Assembly (NCBI GenBank): GCA_022564475.1 | Contig: JADFLJ010000003.1 | Coordinates: 1-38,965, forward strand | Reading direction: 5' to 3' | From: Pseudomonadota bacterium | GTDB lineage: Bacteria; Pseudomonadota; Gammaproteobacteria; Steroidobacterales; Woeseiaceae | DNA length: 38,965 nucleotides | Shown: in pieces, positions 8,015 to 15,857 of the stretch | Layout: the number at the start of each line of letters is the position of its first letter | Numbering within the stretch: the stretch's first letter is position 1 | The notes under the pieces: generated by a model | The model's database searches: none | Seen by the model: the letters and a program-made list of their open reading frames with translations, nothing else | Told to the model about the DNA's origin: nothing | Program-made: the position numbers and the translations under genes

Positions 8015-8713
8015 GTGATTGGAGTCACGGAAAACTTGCGAAAAATCCGAGATTTGGTGGCTAAATCGGCTGTAGATGCTCAGCGCGAACCCGAGACCGT
8101 CAAATTGCTCGCCGTTAGCAAGAAACAACCTGTGGATAAGGTCCTCGAGGCCGCTCGCTGTGGTCAACGGGATTTTGGCGAAAATTTCGTTCAGGAAGGC
8201 CTGCTCAAGATAACAGCGACCTCGTCGGAGGATCTGATCTGGCACTTCATCGGCCATTTACAGAGCAACAAGACGCAAGCTGTCGCCGAACACTTCGACT
8301 GGGTACATACGATCGACCAACTAAAAACGGCCGAACGCCTGAGCCGGCAGCGTCCCGCGAATTTGTCGCCCCTCAACATTTGCTTGCAAGTTAATATCGA
8401 TGATGAGGTCGCCAAGTCGGGGGTCGATGCCGCTGCCCTGCCCGAGCTGGCGCAAGCCATTGCGGAACTGCCGAACCTTCGCTTTCGTGGCCTGATGTGC
8501 CTGCCGGAATACAAAGACACTTTTGACGCCCAACGCCCGGCCTTCGCGAAGTTGCGCACGCTGGCAAAATCCCTGTCGGCAGACGGCATCGACACAGATA
8601 CACTCTCAATGGGCATGAGCGGCGACTATGCGGCCGCGATCGCTGAAGGCGCAACGATCATTCGCGTGGGTACAGCAATATTTGGACCAAGAATTGTCGA
8701 TCAAAGAACGTGA
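8015..8713 (+). CDS. yggS: YggS/PROSC-family PLP homeostasis protein
   Basis: Non-catalytic pyridoxal-phosphate-binding protein that helps keep PLP and amino/keto-acid pools balanced. Seen: LLAVSKKQP with the PLP lysine at about residue 36, FGENFVQE, WHFIGHLQSNK, LQVNIDDEVAKSG, FRGLMCLP and the C-terminal LSMGMSGDYAAAIAEGATIIRVGTAIFG pattern. I chose GTG 8015: it has CGGAG 6 bp upstream and gives the usual 232 residues. The frame stays open to 7910, but that extension runs into pilT and looks unlike the family. proC follows 10 bp later, the usual yggS-proC pairing. Confidence 0.96.
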   Translation: MIGVTENLRKIRDLVAKSAVDAQREPETVKLLAVSKKQPVDKVLEAARCGQRDFGENFVQEGLLKITATSSEDLIWHFIGHLQSNKTQAVAEHFDWVHTIDQLKTAERLSRQRPANLSPLNICLQVNIDDEVAKSGVDAAALPELAQAIAELPNLRFRGLMCLPEYKDTFDAQRPAFAKLRTLAKSLSADGIDTDTLSMGMSGDYAAAIAEGATIIRVGTAIFGPRIVDQRT

Positions 8714-8723
8714 GCCAGCAAAC

Positions 8724-9560
8724 ATGAGCAACAACAATCTTGCATTTATAGGCGGCGGCAATATGACGCGAGCCATTGTCGGCGGACTGCTGGAAAGCGG
8801 TTTCGGCGCGTCCAGGGTTTTCGTATCGGAACCTGTTGCCGAGGCACGCGACTCGCTGGCCAAAGATCTGCCGGGAATTACCAGCTCGGGTGACAATAAG
8901 GCAATAGCCGCTGCTGCAAGCGCCGTGATGTTGTCGGTGAAACCGCAAATCCTGCCCGCAGTCTGTCGCGAACTTCGGCAAACCCTGCAAGACACGCAGC
9001 CGCTGATCATGTCGATTGCAGCCGGGATCCGTGGTGCGGATATCGATGAGTGGCTGGGAGGCGGTTTGTCCGTCGTGCGAATCATGCCGAACCAACCCGC
9101 CCTGGTACGACTGGGCGTGTCCGGATTGTTTGCGAATCAACAAACCAGCGAGACAGAAAAAGCACGCGCCGCAGAGATCATGGGTGCTGTGGGATCTGTT
9201 GTGTGGGTGGACAGCGAAGCGGATATCGATGCTGTGACCGCCGTTTCGGGTAGCGGACCCGCTTACTTTTTCCTGCTTATCGACATGCTGAAGAAAACAG
9301 CCGTTCAAATGGGTTTAAAGGAAGACGTTGCAAGAACACTGGCCATCGAAACAGCGAGCGGAGCAGCCGCGCTTGCCGCCGCAGAAACCGACGACATGGA
9401 AGTGCTTATCGAGAGAGTGCGATCACCGGGCGGTACGACCGCCGCGGCTCTGGACAGCCTCGACAACGCAAACATTCGTGATATCTTTTCAACGGCAATC
9501 ACATCGGCGCGCGACCGTGCCAATGTACTCGCCGACGAAGCTCACAACAGCGAGGACTAA
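8724..9560 (+). CDS. proC: Pyrroline-5-carboxylate reductase
   Basis: Last enzyme of proline synthesis, reducing pyrroline-5-carboxylate with NAD(P)H in the cytosol. Seen: N-terminal Rossmann motif FIGGGNMTRAIVGGLL, the substrate-domain signature VSGSGPAYFFLLIDML and the C-terminal RVRSPGGTTAAALDSL. ATG 8724 gives 278 residues, a normal length; the longer frame from 8628 overlaps yggS and is unsupported. The upstream ribosome site is weak. It sits between yggS (10 bp) and yggT (5 bp). Ornithine aminotransferase further right makes the same pathway's intermediate, so the two could interact metabolically, though they are in separate transcription units. Confidence 0.97.
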   Translation: MSNNNLAFIGGGNMTRAIVGGLLESGFGASRVFVSEPVAEARDSLAKDLPGITSSGDNKAIAAAASAVMLSVKPQILPAVCRELRQTLQDTQPLIMSIAAGIRGADIDEWLGGGLSVVRIMPNQPALVRLGVSGLFANQQTSETEKARAAEIMGAVGSVVWVDSEADIDAVTAVSGSGPAYFFLLIDMLKKTAVQMGLKEDVARTLAIETASGAAALAAAETDDMEVLIERVRSPGGTTAAALDSLDNANIRDIFSTAITSARDRANVLADEAHNSED

Positions 9561-9565
9561 AAACC

Positions 9566-10126
9566 ATGACCGGCAGCGCAACAAATGCCCTGATTTTCAT
9601 CATTCAATCATTCGCGCAGTTGTATATTTTAATACTGTTGTTGCGACTGCTATTGCCCTTGCTGCGCGCGAACTTCAACAACCCGCTCGCACAGGTCATC
9701 CTGCGTGCGACATCGCCGCTCGTCGTGCCATTGCGACGCATTATTCCGGCCATCGGTCGTCTCGACACGGCCACATTCATCATCGCATTCGGCATTCAAT
9801 ACCTGACCATTCTGATCATCGCCGCTTTGCGCAGCTGGCCACTGGATGTAATGCCGATTGCCGTTACTGCGATCGTCAATCTTGTGTCGATGACGGTCTG
9901 GTTATTCATCATTGCAATCATAATCCGCATCATCATGAGCTGGATGGGCGGTGGCGCATACAATCCGGCGATGGGGCTCATTGACTCAATTACCGAGCCG
10001 GCGCTGCGACCTGCGCGCCGCCTTATTCGCCCGGCCGGCGGCATCGATCTGTCCCCCTACGTGACGATCATTATGCTGATCGCCCTGACGATGCTGCTAC
10101 GGGGCCTCAAGATGCTGCCGATCTGA
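9566..10126 (+). CDS. yggT: YggT family integral membrane protein
   Basis: Inner-membrane protein with two YGGT repeats. The family is often linked to osmotic or potassium stress and, in Gram-positives and plastids, to division or cytochrome assembly, but its function in gammaproteobacteria is unclear. Seen: four hydrophobic segments at about residues 8-30, 64-87, 93-125 and 162-182, with each repeat ending in a conserved region (NPLAQVILRATSPLVVPLRRIIP and NPAMGLIDSITEPALRPARRLIRP, both shortened here in sense). It starts 5 bp after proC, so it is certainly part of that operon. Confidence 0.93.
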   Translation: MTGSATNALIFIIQSFAQLYILILLLRLLLPLLRANFNNPLAQVILRATSPLVVPLRRIIPAIGRLDTATFIIAFGIQYLTILIIAALRSWPLDVMPIAVTAIVNLVSMTVWLFIIAIIIRIIMSWMGGGAYNPAMGLIDSITEPALRPARRLIRPAGGIDLSPYVTIIMLIALTMLLRGLKMLPI

Positions 10127-10218
10127 ACGCGCGCAAGGCCTCGCGGGCTGATCGTCGTCGGCGAATAGTTTATAGTGGATACCGTTGGCAACACCTCGCA
10201 CAGGCGGAGACAAGTATC

Positions 10219-10710
10219 ATGACCAAAACAAGAATACTCATCGCTTTGTCACTATTCGGATTTCTTTCAGCGTGCGGTGGCCCCGGCGAAAACGCCGAAA
10301 TTCCCGAGGCACAACCGGCCAGCGCAAGTTCCGCTGATATTGGTGACTACACAGTGCACTTCAGTGCCCAGTCCACCGATCAGTTGCCACCGCAGATTGC
10401 GAGCGCTTACAACATTGTGCGCAGCAAGAATCGAGCAATGCTGACGGTGTCAATCATCCGTATGTCTGACAATCTCTCGGTTCACGCCGATGTCACGGTC
10501 AAGACAGTCAACATGACCGAGCAACTCAAGAATGTCACCTTGCGGCTCATCGAAGAGCCCGGCACGGACGGCGCACCCGGTGCGATTTATTACATCGGTG
10601 TAACCCCGGTCGCGAATCGCGAAATGTTGAAGTTCGATATCAGCGTGACACCCGAAGGCGTCGACAAGGAATCCAGGGTGCGTTTCATTCGTCAGTTCTT
10701 TACCGACTAG
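10219..10710 (+). CDS. DUF4426 domain lipoprotein
   Basis: Conserved gammaproteobacterial protein of unknown function, usually found after yggT and before metX. Seen: a signal sequence of about 18 residues ending in a lipobox LSAC with Cys at about 19, an acidic/Ala-Ser linker, then a DUF4426 body with YTVHFSAQSTDQLPPQIASAY, RSKNRAMLTVSI, and the C-terminal FIRQFFTD. Start ATG 10219 has GGCGGAGA about 8 bp upstream. A 92-bp gap separates it from yggT and contains TATAGT near 10162, so it may have its own promoter. metX and metW do not follow; an HU gene is there instead. Confidence 0.85.
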   Translation: MTKTRILIALSLFGFLSACGGPGENAEIPEAQPASASSADIGDYTVHFSAQSTDQLPPQIASAYNIVRSKNRAMLTVSIIRMSDNLSVHADVTVKTVNMTEQLKNVTLRLIEEPGTDGAPGAIYYIGVTPVANREMLKFDISVTPEGVDKESRVRFIRQFFTD

Positions 10711-10741
10711 TCCCCGTTTGCGGTGCCGCCCCTGCCTGCTG

Positions 10742-10766
10742 AAAACCACTGGTTTTATGGTTTTTT
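10742..10766 (+). terminator. Possible intrinsic terminator of the yggS-proC-yggT-DUF4426 unit
   Basis: AAAACC (10742-10747) and GGTTTT (10751-10756) form a six-pair stem with a three-base loop, followed by ATGG and six Ts at 10761-10766. It lies 32 bp after the DUF4426 stop. The stem is AT-rich, so the call is weak. Confidence 0.35.
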
Positions 10767-10770
10767 CCGG

Positions 10771-10798
10771 TTACCAAGGCCTTAATGTGTGCTATCGT
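10771..10798 (+). promoter_or_regulatory. Candidate sigma-70 promoter for the HU-type gene
   Basis: TTACCA (10771-10776) and TATCGT (10793-10798) are 16 bp apart, and TGC directly before the second hexamer gives an extended -10. Transcription would start near 10805, just ahead of the leader hairpin and about 70 bp before the HU start codon. Confidence 0.4.
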
Positions 10799-10813
10799 CG
10801 CGCTGATTTTGAC

Positions 10814-10836
10814 GCGGGCTCACGCCCGTTTTTTTT
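10814..10836 (+). terminator. Intrinsic terminator or leader attenuator before the HU-type gene
   Basis: CGGGC (10815-10819) pairs with GCCCG (10824-10828) around a TCAC loop, extended by a G-T pair, and is followed by eight Ts (10829-10836). This is a textbook rho-independent shape. It ends 41 bp before the HU start. It could close the upstream operon or, if the promoter at 10771-10798 is real, act as an attenuator in the HU leader. Confidence 0.65.
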
Positions 10837-10877
10837 GTTATCTGAGTATTAAACTTTTACCAGGGAGTTAGTTTTTC

Positions 10878-11198
10878 ATGGCAGCAAACACGAAGAAGCC
10901 ACCAACCAAGACAGAAATCTACGCAAAAATCGTGGATGACACCGGCTTGACGCGCAAAGACGTCGCAGCAGTTTTCGAATCGCTGAGCGGTCAAATCCAG
11001 AAGAACCTTGGCGGTCGTGGCGCGCCGGGCATGTTCTCAATCCCGGGCCTGTTGAAATTGCGCGTTGTGAAAAAGCCCGCAAGAAAAGCTCGTAAGGGCA
11101 TTAACCCGTTCACGGGCGAAGAAATGATGTTCAAAGCCAAGCCGGCTTCGAAGGTTGTCAAAGCAACAATCCTCAAGGGCCTCAAAGACATGGTTTGA
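10878..11198 (+). CDS. HU/IHF-family DNA-binding protein
   Basis: Small basic nucleoid-type protein. Seen: a Lys-rich N-terminus, helix region TKTEIYAKIVDDTGLTRKDV, a central PGMFSIPGLLKL strand, a beta-arm with RKGINPFTGEEMMFKAKPASK including the conserved intercalating Pro (NPFTGE) and a C-terminal helix. At 106 residues it is about 15 longer than HupA/HupB, with the extra length at the N-terminus and a variant around GRGAPGMFSIPGLLKLR. This variant type is a separate HU clade common in aquatic bacteria. The ribosome site AGGGAG is 11 bp upstream of ATG 10878. It appears to be monocistronic. Confidence 0.9.
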   Translation: MAANTKKPPTKTEIYAKIVDDTGLTRKDVAAVFESLSGQIQKNLGGRGAPGMFSIPGLLKLRVVKKPARKARKGINPFTGEEMMFKAKPASKVVKATILKGLKDMV

Positions 11199-11220
11199 TT
11201 TGTCTCGCTGAATTAAACCG

Positions 11221-11256
11221 GGGTCGAACCGCACACATTTAATTGCGGTTCGACCC
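11221..11256. terminator. Long hairpin between convergent HU gene and hydrolase gene
   Basis: The 13 bases at 11221-11233 are perfectly complementary to 11244-11256 around a 10-base loop. It starts 22 bp after the HU stop. The hydrolase stop codon (11239-11241 on the minus strand) lies in the loop, so the last codons of that gene form one arm. There is an A/T-rich tract, not a clean T-run, on the plus-strand side (ATATTTATT). Likely a bidirectional terminator or 3'-end stabiliser. Confidence 0.6.
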
Positions 11257-11889
11257 ATATTTATTCAGGAAATCAGTAACGACGTCTCGCAAATCAACCA
11301 GACGACCGTGAAAAAAGTGCTCGGCCCCGGACATCACCAATAACTCCGGACCCGGATCAAGTTTGTTAACCCACTCGATCGTATCCTCTACATCTACCAG
11401 TTCATCTTCGTCGCCCTGAAGAATCAGCCAGGGACACTCAGGCTGTTTATCGAGCCCGTCTGCAAGCCGATGCAATGCCGGCGCGACTGTAATCAGGCCT
11501 GTCGGCGATACAGTGACGGCAGCATGAACCGCGACCGCCGCACCGAACGAAAACCCCATTAGCCAGAACGGCAGATCAGGATAGCGGCTGCGCATCCAGT
11601 CAATGGCCGCAAGCGCATCGTCCAGTTCGCCAACGCCCGCATCGAATTCGCCCTCGCTGGACTCGGTTCCGCGAAAATTAAAGCGCAGCGCCGCAAACCC
11701 AGTGCGAACACAGGACCGCGCCAGCATGTGAGCGACCTTGTTGTGCATCGTGCCTCCGTGTTGCGGATGCGGGTGCAAAACCACGGCAACCCCTGCTACA
11801 GAAGCATCTGAGGGTGCCTCGAGGATGGCTTCGAGACGCCCCCCAGGGCCATCGAGGAATAATTTTTCGACGAACGGCGATTTTGACAT
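11239..11889 (-). CDS. Alpha/beta hydrolase (COG2945-type)
   Basis: Serine hydrolase of unknown substrate. Seen: oxyanion-region LHPHPQHGGTMHNKV at 39-52, RFNFRGTESSEG, nucleophile elbow GFSFG (112-116) with Ser114, then QGDEDELVD carrying the probable catalytic acid, and SGAEHFFHGRL with the probable catalytic His. The 216-residue length fits this family, often annotated as CocE/NonD-like or YpfH-related. I chose ATG 11889 because AGGAG lies 7 bp upstream; the frame is open to 11919 without support. It is divergent from rocD across 112 bp and convergent with the HU gene. Confidence 0.88.
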   Translation of the reverse strand: MSKSPFVEKLFLDGPGGRLEAILEAPSDASVAGVAVVLHPHPQHGGTMHNKVAHMLARSCVRTGFAALRFNFRGTESSEGEFDAGVGELDDALAAIDWMRSRYPDLPFWLMGFSFGAAVAVHAAVTVSPTGLITVAPALHRLADGLDKQPECPWLILQGDEDELVDVEDTIEWVNKLDPGPELLVMSGAEHFFHGRLVDLRDVVTDFLNKYGSNRN

Positions 11890-12001
11890 GCTTTGCTCCT
11901 GACGGGTGGCCCACACCACTGTTATTACTGTAAAATTATGACCTTATAAAGCTTTCGGTGGAAATGGCAGGGTTTCGTTGCCGGCCCAATCCAGGTGATT
12001 T

Positions 12002-13219
12002 ATGAACGACCGTATTGATCTCGAATCGCGCTACTGCGCACATAATTATGATCCCTTGCCCGTCGTGCTGACGCGTGGCGCGGGTGTTTTCGTCTGGGAC
12101 GAATCCGGCAATAAATACCTCGACATGATGAGCGCATATTCTGCTGTAAGCCATGGCCACGCACACCCGCGCCTGGTTGAACTCGTGCGGCAACAGGTGG
12201 GCAAACTCAATATTGTGTCGCGCGCATTTCACACGGACAAGCTGGGGCCGTTCCTGCAGCGTGCCTGTGAGTTGACGGGCCAGGAAATGGCCCTGCCCAT
12301 GAACACGGGCGCCGAAGCTGTGGAAACAGCCATCAAAGCGGCGCGCAAATGGGCCTATACAGTCAAGGGCGTGGCACATAACAAGGCAGAGATCATCGCC
12401 TGCAGCGGCAACTTCCACGGCCGCACGATTGCGATCGTGGCGATGTCCGACGAAGCCCGGTACCAGGAAGGATTCGGGCCATTCCCGGGCGGTTTCAAGA
12501 TAGTCGAGTACGGCAACATCGACGCGCTCGAAGCGGCGATCAATGAAAACACGGCTGCATTCCTGATTGAACCCATACAGGGCGAAGCCGGCATCGTGTT
12601 GCCGCCGAAGGGCTACCTCAAAGCCGCAGAAGAACTCTGCCGCCAGCACAATGTGCTGCTGATTGCAGACGAGATTCAGACTGGCCTTGGCCGCACCGGC
12701 AAGTTTCTTGCCTGTGAACACGAGGACGTGAAACCCGATGGACTGATCCTGGGCAAAGCTCTGGGCGGCGGTATCCTGCCCGTATCAATGTTCCTCTCCA
12801 GCCGCGAAGTCATGGACGTATTCACGCCCGGTGACCACGGCAGCACTTTTGGCGGCAACCCGCTGGCCGCGGCTATTGGCCTTGAGGCTCTCAATATTCT
12901 GGTCGAAGACGGTCTGAGCGCGAAGAGTGCTGAGTTGGGCGCCTACATGCTCGACGCCTTGCGCGCCATTAACAGCCCCTTGATCACAGAAGTTCGTGGC
13001 AGCGGACTCTTTATCGGCGCCGAGATCGATCCGGCGCTGGGAAGTGCGCGTACTATATGCGAGAGGCTCATGGAACGCGGGCTGCTGTGTAAAGAGACAC
13101 ACGAAACCGTGGTTCGCTTTGCGCCGCCGTTGACGATCACTAAAGCTGAGATCGACTGGGCGATGGAACACATTCGAGACGTTGTCGGCGAGATGGACCA
13201 GGTCCGCCTCGCTTCCTGA
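12002..13219 (+). CDS. rocD: Ornithine aminotransferase
   Basis: PLP-dependent class III aminotransferase converting ornithine and 2-oxoglutarate to glutamate-5-semialdehyde and glutamate, linking arginine breakdown to proline. Seen: N-terminal YDPLPVVLTRGAGVFVWD, NTGAEAVETAIKAARKW (101-117), GNFHGRT, the IADEIQTGLGRTGK block with the PLP-ring Asp223 and Gln226, and the Schiff-base Lys252 in LILGKALGGG. The N-terminal part is diagnostic for ornithine rather than acetylornithine transaminases. AGGTG lies about 6 bp upstream of ATG 12002. The HhH protein gene follows 24 bp later and could be co-transcribed. Confidence 0.93.
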   Translation: MNDRIDLESRYCAHNYDPLPVVLTRGAGVFVWDESGNKYLDMMSAYSAVSHGHAHPRLVELVRQQVGKLNIVSRAFHTDKLGPFLQRACELTGQEMALPMNTGAEAVETAIKAARKWAYTVKGVAHNKAEIIACSGNFHGRTIAIVAMSDEARYQEGFGPFPGGFKIVEYGNIDALEAAINENTAAFLIEPIQGEAGIVLPPKGYLKAAEELCRQHNVLLIADEIQTGLGRTGKFLACEHEDVKPDGLILGKALGGGILPVSMFLSSREVMDVFTPGDHGSTFGGNPLAAAIGLEALNILVEDGLSAKSAELGAYMLDALRAINSPLITEVRGSGLFIGAEIDPALGSARTICERLMERGLLCKETHETVVRFAPPLTITKAEIDWAMEHIRDVVGEMDQVRLAS

Positions 13220-13243
13220 GTAACATTGCTAACGGGATAAAAG

Positions 13244-14239
13244 ATGCCTGATATCACTGTGGTCCAAATAGGTTTGCTTACGCTGGCGGCCGTCGTCGGC
13301 ATCATTGCGGGCTGGGTCATGCGCGGCAATCGCTGCGCTCAGGAGAAGCTTGCAGTTAACGCCGGGTGGCAGGAACAGCTCGAGGCTCAGCGATCGGAGC
13401 ATGATCGTCTCCTGGGTCAAAACAAAAACCTCATGGAGCAGGTCAGTCAGTATCAGGCATCGCAGAAAGATGCTACGAATCGAGCGAAAGAGTTGTCCAG
13501 CGCCCTGAAAGAAGCATTCGGCAAGCGTGACGAACTGCAGCGCGAGATCAAAGATGTACGCAACACGCTCGAGGCCGCTGTCGGTGAACGCGACAAGTTG
13601 CAGGCCGATATGCAATCACAGGGCTCCGGCGCTGACTCGACGGACACGATATTGCAGGAGAAAGACGACAAGATCCTGAAATTGACCCGCGAACTCGAAA
13701 ACTGGCAGGACCGGCTGCCCCCGCTGATGGAGCGCTACAAGATTCGCGATGAAGAAGCCGAAAAACTCGAGGCCGATCTCAAGGTAGCACGAGCCCGTAT
13801 CCAGGAACTTGAATCACCGTTCGACCCCAGCGAGACCCTCGTGGAAACCGTTGACGCCGCGCCCGTCTCGGCGGCCATGGACGCATCGAACGACGACGTC
13901 GAGGATTCCGTCGAAGAAGGCGCCGCCGAGAAAGACCTCGCCGAAGAAGAGCTCGTTGAGGAAAGCGCCATCGAGGCGGGCGTCGACAGGGAGCTGCACG
14001 ATCACGATACGATCAACTCACGCGACGACCTGCAACAGATCAAGGGTATCGGACCTGCCATCGAGAAGACGCTGCATGAGATCGGCATATTTCGTTTCGA
14101 CCAGATCGCGGAGATGAATGAATACGACATCGATCGCATCGCGCAGCGACTGAAAGGTTTTCGCTCGCGAATTTACCGCGAAGACTGGATTGGCCAAGCC
14201 AGAACCCTGCACGACCGGCTTGGCGGCGAACCGGCCTGA
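13244..14239 (+). CDS. Membrane-anchored coiled-coil protein with C-terminal helix-hairpin-helix domain
   Basis: Function unknown. Seen in order: one N-terminal transmembrane segment (about residues 5-25), a long coiled coil (about 40-200) rich in Glu, Lys, Gln and Leu heptads, an acidic low-complexity region (about 205-250, many Glu/Asp), and a C-terminal domain of about 65 residues with QQIKGIGPAIEKTLHEIG, FDQIAEMNEYDIDRIA and RIYREDWIGQA. The last domain resembles the helix-hairpin-helix type often described as predicted flap-endonuclease-like or fused to ribosomal-protein L21-like regions, and usually binds nucleic acid. An envelope-tethered protein with a DNA-binding-type tail is odd. 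An OmpA-type gene follows 18 bp later. Confidence 0.8.
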   Translation: MPDITVVQIGLLTLAAVVGIIAGWVMRGNRCAQEKLAVNAGWQEQLEAQRSEHDRLLGQNKNLMEQVSQYQASQKDATNRAKELSSALKEAFGKRDELQREIKDVRNTLEAAVGERDKLQADMQSQGSGADSTDTILQEKDDKILKLTRELENWQDRLPPLMERYKIRDEEAEKLEADLKVARARIQELESPFDPSETLVETVDAAPVSAAMDASNDDVEDSVEEGAAEKDLAEEELVEESAIEAGVDRELHDHDTINSRDDLQQIKGIGPAIEKTLHEIGIFRFDQIAEMNEYDIDRIAQRLKGFRSRIYREDWIGQARTLHDRLGGEPA

Positions 14240-14257
14240 GCCTGCCCGCACTGAGCG

Positions 14258-14923
14258 ATGCAACTCAGGTTCCAGATTGGGCTGATCACGACGTTGCTCG
14301 TCGTGGGTCTGGCATTTACAACACTTCTGGCCACCGGCACCGCGAAGCCAGGCCAAACCCCCTATTCAACGCCCGGATTGAATGCATTACTCGAATCAAT
14401 GCTCGACGCGCAAGTTGACACGGCTGCTTCGCGAATCACTCTTCGCGGCGTCGCATCATCGGGCCATGAATGGACGCGCCTGCTCTCGCAATTCCGCGCG
14501 AGTCTTGCTGACGACGTCGAATTTTCGGTGGCCGTATTTGTCGTCGACACCAGTCTGTCGCTGCTCGATATGTGCACACAGATGTTTTCGAGGATTACTG
14601 CAGTACGCGTCAACTTCCGGCTATCCGGCACGACGCTCAGTACAGCTTCGTATCCAACGTTGGACCGCTTGGCCGATTTTGCCAGAGACTGCTCACATTC
14701 GACCATTCTTATCACAGGCCACAGTGATGAGTCGGGCAACGAATCAAGTAACAAGCGACTTAGCCGGGCGCGAGCGCAAGTCGTCGCGGACTACCTGAGC
14801 GCGCGCGGCGTTAACCCGGACTCATTATCGGTTGCGGGTGCGGGCTCTGAATTTCCGATCGCCGATAACGCGACCCCTCAGGGTCGCGAACGGAATCGGC
14901 GGATCGTGTTTGAGCTACTTTAG
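14258..14923 (+). CDS. OmpA C-terminal domain protein, peptidoglycan-associated
   Basis: Envelope protein predicted to bind peptidoglycan. Seen: an uncleaved N-terminal hydrophobic anchor or signal at about 5-27, a variable middle part of about 110 residues without recognised domain, and an OmpA-like C-terminus from about 125, with ILITGHSDESGNESSNKRLS, RARAQVVADYLSARG, and NRRIVFELL carrying the conserved Asp and Arg that contact diaminopimelate. Start is ATG 14258; ribosome site is weak. The stop is one base away from the stop of the convergent FKBP gene. The adjacency to the HhH/coiled-coil protein suggests they work together, but no function can be assigned. Confidence 0.8.
   Translation: MQLRFQIGLITTLLVVGLAFTTLLATGTAKPGQTPYSTPGLNALLESMLDAQVDTAASRITLRGVASSGHEWTRLLSQFRASLADDVEFSVAVFVVDTSLSLLDMCTQMFSRITAVRVNFRLSGTTLSTASYPTLDRLADFARDCSHSTILITGHSDESGNESSNKRLSRARAQVVADYLSARGVNPDSLSVAGAGSEFPIADNATPQGRERNRRIVFELL
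14869..14888. other. Strong hairpin in the 3' end of the OmpA-type gene
   Basis: CGCGACCC (14869-14876) and GGGTCGCG (14881-14888) form an eight-pair GC-rich stem with a four-base loop. It is coding sequence on the plus strand. On the minus strand it lies 37 bp beyond the FKBP stop and may help end that transcript, though no T-run follows. Confidence 0.4.
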
Positions 14924-14924
14924 C

Positions 14925-15419
14925 CTAGTCGCCACCCGGCGCATCTGCGCCAAATAACTCGACTTCGAAAATCAATGTAGCGCCCGGCGGAATTGACGCA
15001 CCCGCGCCGCGCTCACCGTAAGCCATATCCGGCGGAATCGTCAGGAGTCGCTTTTCCCCGATCAACATGCCTGCAACACCTTCGTCCCAACCCTTGATAA
15101 CCCGGCCGGCGCCCAGCGGAAACTGAAACCTGTCACCGCGATCAACCGAGCTGTCAAACTTCTCACCGCGATTATCGGCGGCCGTATCGTCATACAACCA
15201 ACCCGTGTAATGAACAGTCACGAGATCGCCGACTTCAGCAGCACGGCCATAGCCGTTTTTGATAATTTCGATTTGCAATGTAGCCTCCTCGGCCATGTCT
15301 GGTGCCGCCGTTGTGGCCACGTCGGGCTCATCTGCCGCTGTGCTTTCTTCAGCCTGCTGGCCACATGCGGCAAGCAGGAACAACGACAAACAGGTGAAAA
15401 AAAGTGTACGCGATTTCAT
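14925..15419 (-). CDS. FKBP-type peptidyl-prolyl cis-trans isomerase lipoprotein
   Basis: Prolyl isomerase helping envelope proteins fold, predicted to be anchored as a lipoprotein. Seen: signal sequence with lipobox LAAC at about residues 16-19, an acidic Ala/Thr-rich linker, then a single FKBP domain with [58 protein letters not shown] and [14 protein letters not shown]. The rotamase pocket residues are present. No N-terminal FKBP dimerisation domain, so it is not FkpA or Mip. It is 36 bp after msrB and on the same strand, so it may belong to the htpG-msrB unit. Confidence 0.92.
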   Translation of the reverse strand: MKSRTLFFTCLSLFLLAACGQQAEESTAADEPDVATTAAPDMAEEATLQIEIIKNGYGRAAEVGDLVTVHYTGWLYDDTAADNRGEKFDSSVDRGDRFQFPLGAGRVIKGWDEGVAGMLIGEKRLLTIPPDMAYGERGAGASIPPGATLIFEVELFGADAPGGD

Positions 15420-15455
15420 AAATTTGCGTCCTGTGTGGGTTAGTTAATCAGTGGT

Positions 15456-15857
15456 TTATTTATTGTCGTCGTCATGAAAATCCAAAGACGCCGAATTGAT
15501 ACAGTATCGAAGCCCCGTGGGCTGCGGACCATCTTCAAAAACGTGACCCAGATGTGCGCCGCACTGGCTGCACGTCACTTCCTGGCGCATCATTCCATGA
15601 CCGCTGTCGGCGACGATGGTGACAGCCTCACCCGCCAGCGGTAACCAGAAGCTCGGCCAGCCGGAGCCTGAATCGTACTTGTGCTCTGAGCTGAAAAGCG
15701 ACGCATCACAACAGGCGCAGGCGTAGCTGCCGTCTGCCTTATGATCCACGTACTTGCCCGAAAAAGCACGCTCTGTGCCTTTTTCCTGGGTCACAAAGTA
15801 CTGCTCGTCGTCGAGTTTTTCGCGAAGTTCGCTCTCGATTACTTTGTCGTTAGTCAC
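15456..15857 (-). CDS. msrB: Peptide-methionine (R)-S-oxide reductase
   Basis: Repairs R-methionine sulfoxide in proteins, in the cytosol. Seen: zinc ligands in CACC (Cys47, Cys50) and CSQC (Cys96, Cys99), GSGWPSFW, the catalytic Cys119 in RYCINSASL. Length 133 is normal for a single-domain MsrB. Start is GTG 15857, overlapping the htpG stop by 8 bp (GTGACTAA), which implies coupled translation with the chaperone. A likely logic is joint repair and refolding after heat or oxidative stress. Confidence 0.95.
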   Translation of the reverse strand: MTNDKVIESELREKLDDEQYFVTQEKGTERAFSGKYVDHKADGSYACACCDASLFSSEHKYDSGSGWPSFWLPLAGEAVTIVADSGHGMMRQEVTCSQCGAHLGHVFEDGPQPTGLRYCINSASLDFHDDDNK

